A stretch of DNA of 58,000 bases from Diphasiastrum complanatum. Taxonomy: Eukaryota; Streptophyta; Lycopodiopsida; Lycopodiales; Lycopodiaceae. Both the position numbers and the translations under genes were made by a program. The DNA lies in contig CM055108.1 of NCBI GenBank assembly GCA_029204225.1, positions 26,219,303-26,277,302 on the forward strand, written 5' to 3'. Below are positions 55,330-58,000 of this stretch, in pieces. The stretch's first letter is position 1. The number at the start of each line of letters is the position of its first letter. The notes beneath the pieces were generated by a model that was not told the origin of the DNA, did no database searches, and was given only the letters and a program-made list of their open reading frames with translations.

Positions 55330-55373
55330 TAATGCTCTTTGGCTGTGAGCTTATTCACAGCCAAAGAGCATTA
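55330..55373. repeat. Perfect 19-bp inverted repeat with 6-base loop
   Basis: Left arm TAATGCTCTTTGGCTGTGA (55330-55348), loop GCTTAT, right arm exactly complementary (55355-55373). It is preceded by a CT run. Confidence 0.95.
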
Positions 55374-55559
55374 CATAAAGAAATAACACCCAAAAACGGG
55401 GAAGGAAGAAGATAGACACCCCAGGAAGATGTGAGACCATGATTGCCACCAACTGGAAGACTGGGTTTTAGAAAAAGCTGGAGGATCGCTCGTATCTTTT
55501 GCTGCCGTTGTGGGTGGATCATTATCGCACAGCTATATTTGTAGCTAAAAGCAACCGAA

Positions 55560-55700
55560 AAGCTCTCTCTCTCGATCCATCACTCTCTCTCTCAATCGGA
55601 CTCTGTTTCTCTCTCTATGAAATTCCAAAAAAGAGAAACTTCCAGATCTTTATCTCTTTACGAGATTCCAGCCTCCCAGCCTCTTTTCTACAACATTCCA
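55560..55700 (+). other. CT-rich tract, leader-like
   Basis: Repeated CTCTCT runs (55560-55617) like those in plant 5' untranslated leaders, followed by an 84-codon frame (55499-55753) without recognisable domain. It could be the start of a gene, but no coding homology is visible. Confidence 0.25.
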
Positions 55701-55835
55701 AAAAACTGTCTGTCGCCTTTCAGATGCGTCGCCCTTCAGTTGCCTTCAACTGACTATCATTAATGTTTTAGGGCACACATGGTCCAATGAAAATTCAAGA
55801 ATCTTGTTTTGTGTATGACAACCTACATTTTCTTT

Positions 55836-55860
55836 CACACACACACACATACACACACAC
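55836..55860 (+). repeat. CA microsatellite
   Basis: CACACA run of 25 bases interrupted by one T. Confidence 0.92.
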
Positions 55861-57603
55861 GCCTACATTTGTGAGTCTCTTTAGGGTTGTGCTCTTAGGC
55901 ATTTTTCAATTCCACTCGCCTAAAAGTAGAATGAAAGACAACCACGAGACGTGTATGAGGTTGGCTTGGGTGGGCCTGCATTTTAGGAGATGCCATATTC
56001 TTAAGCAATTTGGAAATTGGTGACATACGACCAAAAATTGCACAAGAATCATTGATCTTATACAATTTATGCAATGACATACTTACCTTCTCAAATACGT
56101 TTTGATTTCTTGAATAATAATACAAATGCCACCTGTGATCACACTACTTGCATGAAAACCAAACTAAAACATTAAAAACCTTTGAATAAGTATATGGCTA
56201 AGAGGCCCTTGAATTTGAGTAGGGCTTAGCAAGTATATTCCGCAAAGAAGATCCACATAAAATACAAGTTCGAGTTTAGTAGTTTTCTATATTTAGTTGT
56301 AGAATATTAACTAGACATAGGGACCTATTAAAATATACCTTTGTATTTGTAACAAAGCTTATCTCATGCAATCTGGCTAGAGGAACCTTAAGAATTATTA
56401 AATTTTGTAAAGTTCCTCCTATCCAAAGCTAGTGAATTGCTTAGAAAATTTGCAGATGTTTAACGGGAAAGAACCTTAGCCCTGGGCATCTTTTTGCAAA
56501 GTGATAGTTTGAGTATTATTCACATAAGTATTTGAGCCAATTTTCTACTAACCACATTACTAGGCTAGCTATGCCAACATGGATTCATCTATCTTACATT
56601 GCCCCTACGATAAACAGATTATCGAATGGCACACTAAAAAATTCAATCCAAATATCCAATTATCTTCCTAGAAAGATTGAGGACACCAAACAACACCCCC
56701 CCCCCCCCCCACCCAAAAAAAAGGATGATGATAGTTTGTTCTCGGGGTGGGGGAACGCGCTCGGTGCACGAGCCTTCTGCTTCCGCAAACTCTTATCATC
56801 CTTGTTTGGGTAGTGCTTCGCATGTCTCTATGCATTAAACGTTGACCATGGTAGAAAGCTCGAGGCAGCCTTCCCCTACATAATGCCATGTGTGGAGTTT
56901 AATTTTTGGGTTTTTTTTTCAAACCTTTTTTTTTTTGCAATTTTTGATCTTTTTGCAAAACCCCTTTTATTTTTCTTTTTTTGATTTTGTTACATCTATT
57001 TTTAATTTTTTTTCAACAAAATGTGCATACAACCAATAATGGGCATCCTTCACAAACGATAATAAAATTTTCCATTGACCTTTTTATTGGCCATTAAAAT
57101 GGCTTGGGCCCTCAATATCTTTCATGGTAGGATTCTCCCAATGGAAAGGTTAGTGGGGAATCTTTTGGTGGAGTACGTGAACCCACAAAACATTGAAGCT
57201 TACATTCAAAGCCACATCACTTTGTCCTTTTTTTTTCATTTTTGCATATTATGGAATTTGATAGTGACCTCACCTATTTTTTGATATATTAAGAAATCTA
57301 AACTCCACAATTTTTTTTACAACATTGTGCTCTTGAAAAGGTCATAAAAAGATTTAAAAGACATGTTATGACTCATAAAGTGTGAAGAATTGAAAAAGAT
57401 TATCTATGTTAGATATAAAGGTCTTATGTTTTTTATATCAAGCATCTAGGTGTAAGATGTTGATAGGAACAAATTTGGCATAGATGGCAAATTGTGCATT
57501 TCCAATTGTAATGCCACTATTGAGCCAAAATAGAGTAAGAGGCTAAACTCGTGCCAATTAGAGTGTAGACAAGTGTAATGCTTTTGTTTGATGAATTCTA
57601 AGA
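55861..57603. other. No gene recognised
   Basis: AT-rich with a C15 run at 56696-56710, an A-run beside it, T-runs near 56910-57010, and a GC-richer island at 56738-56880 without a recognisable gene. Confidence 0.4.
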
Positions 57604-57745
57604 GGTCCAATAGGATTTAGAGGTGGAACCATGTGAGGTCCAATAGGAATTTGAGGTTTGCTTGAAATTAGTCCAATAGAATTAAGAGGTGCATGGATCA
57701 ATGGTCCAATAGGATTAAGAGGTGACAAAGTGTGGTCCAATCATA
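57604..57745. repeat. 33-bp minisatellite, GGTCCAATAGG units
   Basis: GGTCCAATAGG-like starts at 57604, 57637, 57670, 57703 and 57734. Spacing is 33, 33, 33 and 31. On the minus strand it stays open and reads an 11-residue repeat PLNPIGP. Confidence 0.9.
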
Positions 57746-58000
57746 GTTAATCATAGTGGTAGCTCGTGGATCTACTAGTATCATTGTACTCCTCATTTTG
57801 GATCTAATTGATTTGGAGATTGCATGGATTTTGAGTGTTATTGGATTTCTAGCTTTCTCTCTCTACTTGAGAGCTCATGATGATTTTCTCTCTCTACCCA
57901 AGGAGAGCAGCTTGTTTCTACTTAGAATAATTTTTGAATACTTCCCACACGTGTGAGTGAGAGTTGGAAGTGATTGAATGCATGTAGTAGTGTGTTTTTG
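57746..58000. other. No gene recognised
   Basis: A 66-codon frame (57756-57956) with a hydrophobic stretch but no known motif; CTCTCT tracts near 57852 and 57890. Confidence 0.3.

Noticed and set aside
55499-55753. 84-codon ORF after the CT-rich tract
   Set aside because: Composition follows the CT repeats and there is no conserved motif.
56738-56880. GC-richer island as a possible SINE or RNA gene
   Set aside because: No A/B promoter boxes or poly-A tail in the right place could be identified.

Overview
This window is repeat-rich nuclear DNA from a land plant. It is AT-rich and consists almost entirely of nested, mostly broken LTR retrotransposons of the Ty1/Copia and Ty3/Gypsy superfamilies. 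The plant assignment rests on the Copia primer-binding sites that match plant initiator-Met tRNA (TGGTATCAGAGC type), the TGGCGCC/TGGCACC primer-binding sites of plant Gypsy elements, and plant-type pol sequences. I cannot name the species. No intact host gene, tRNA or rRNA was recognised.

Layout, left to right. 2-735 is a Copia integrase/RT fragment (+). 1313-2768 is a Copia gag-protease-integrase fragment of family C3 (-). 2769-6142 is a Gypsy pol, G1 (+). 6553-6685 is a 25-bp tandem array running into a Copia LTR of family L1 (6686-7742). The gag of that L1 copy is split by a complete, fairly young Copia element, Copia-A (8017-14021, minus strand), with 648/649-bp LTRs, PBS, PPT and target-site duplication. 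14590-15297 is a Gypsy gag piece. 15298-16945 is an L1 3' end (-). 16946-17445 plus 23193-23239 is one Copia RT fragment split by an L1-bounded insertion (17446-23192), which itself contains a Gypsy (G4, minus, 17946-21834) and a Copia fragment. 23240-25510 is another L1 LTR scrap followed by a C3 Copia (+). 26405-29131 is an internally deleted Copia, C4 (-). 29190-33051 is a chromovirus-like Gypsy, G3 (+). 33052-34919 is a rearranged relative of Copia-A. 34920-40675 is Gypsy G5 (+), with an unusual leader and a scrambled RT. 40676-41981 is a C3-like Copia 3' end with LTR. 41985-42755 is an L1-type gag (-). 42760-51056 is Gypsy G2 (+), interrupted by a 4,535-bp LTR-like insertion (45291-49825). 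From about 51,060 to the end lies lower-copy-looking DNA with simple repeats, a perfect 19-bp inverted repeat and a 33-bp minisatellite.

The most unusual items are these. (1) Copia-A keeps gag, protease, integrase, RNase H and transposition signals, but its RT polymerase region is replaced by about 1.06 kb of unrelated sequence read in frame. The same module recurs at 34261-34910. (2) The L1 LTRs carry a 10-bp hairpin whose paired bases co-vary between copies. (3) The leader of Gypsy G5 carries at least a dozen copies of a GGCGAASGTT-like decamer in alternating orientation. (4) A 4.5-kb element with exact TG...CA ends and a 5-bp duplication splits a Gypsy pol.

Functionally this is a cemetery of parasites and not a set of cooperating genes. 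The only long uninterrupted reading frame is the 1,095-codon frame of Copia-A, and that element would need reverse transcriptase supplied in trans. Insertion order can be partly read: Copia-A inserted into L1; L1 (17446-23192) inserted into an older Copia RT; the 4.5-kb element inserted into G2.
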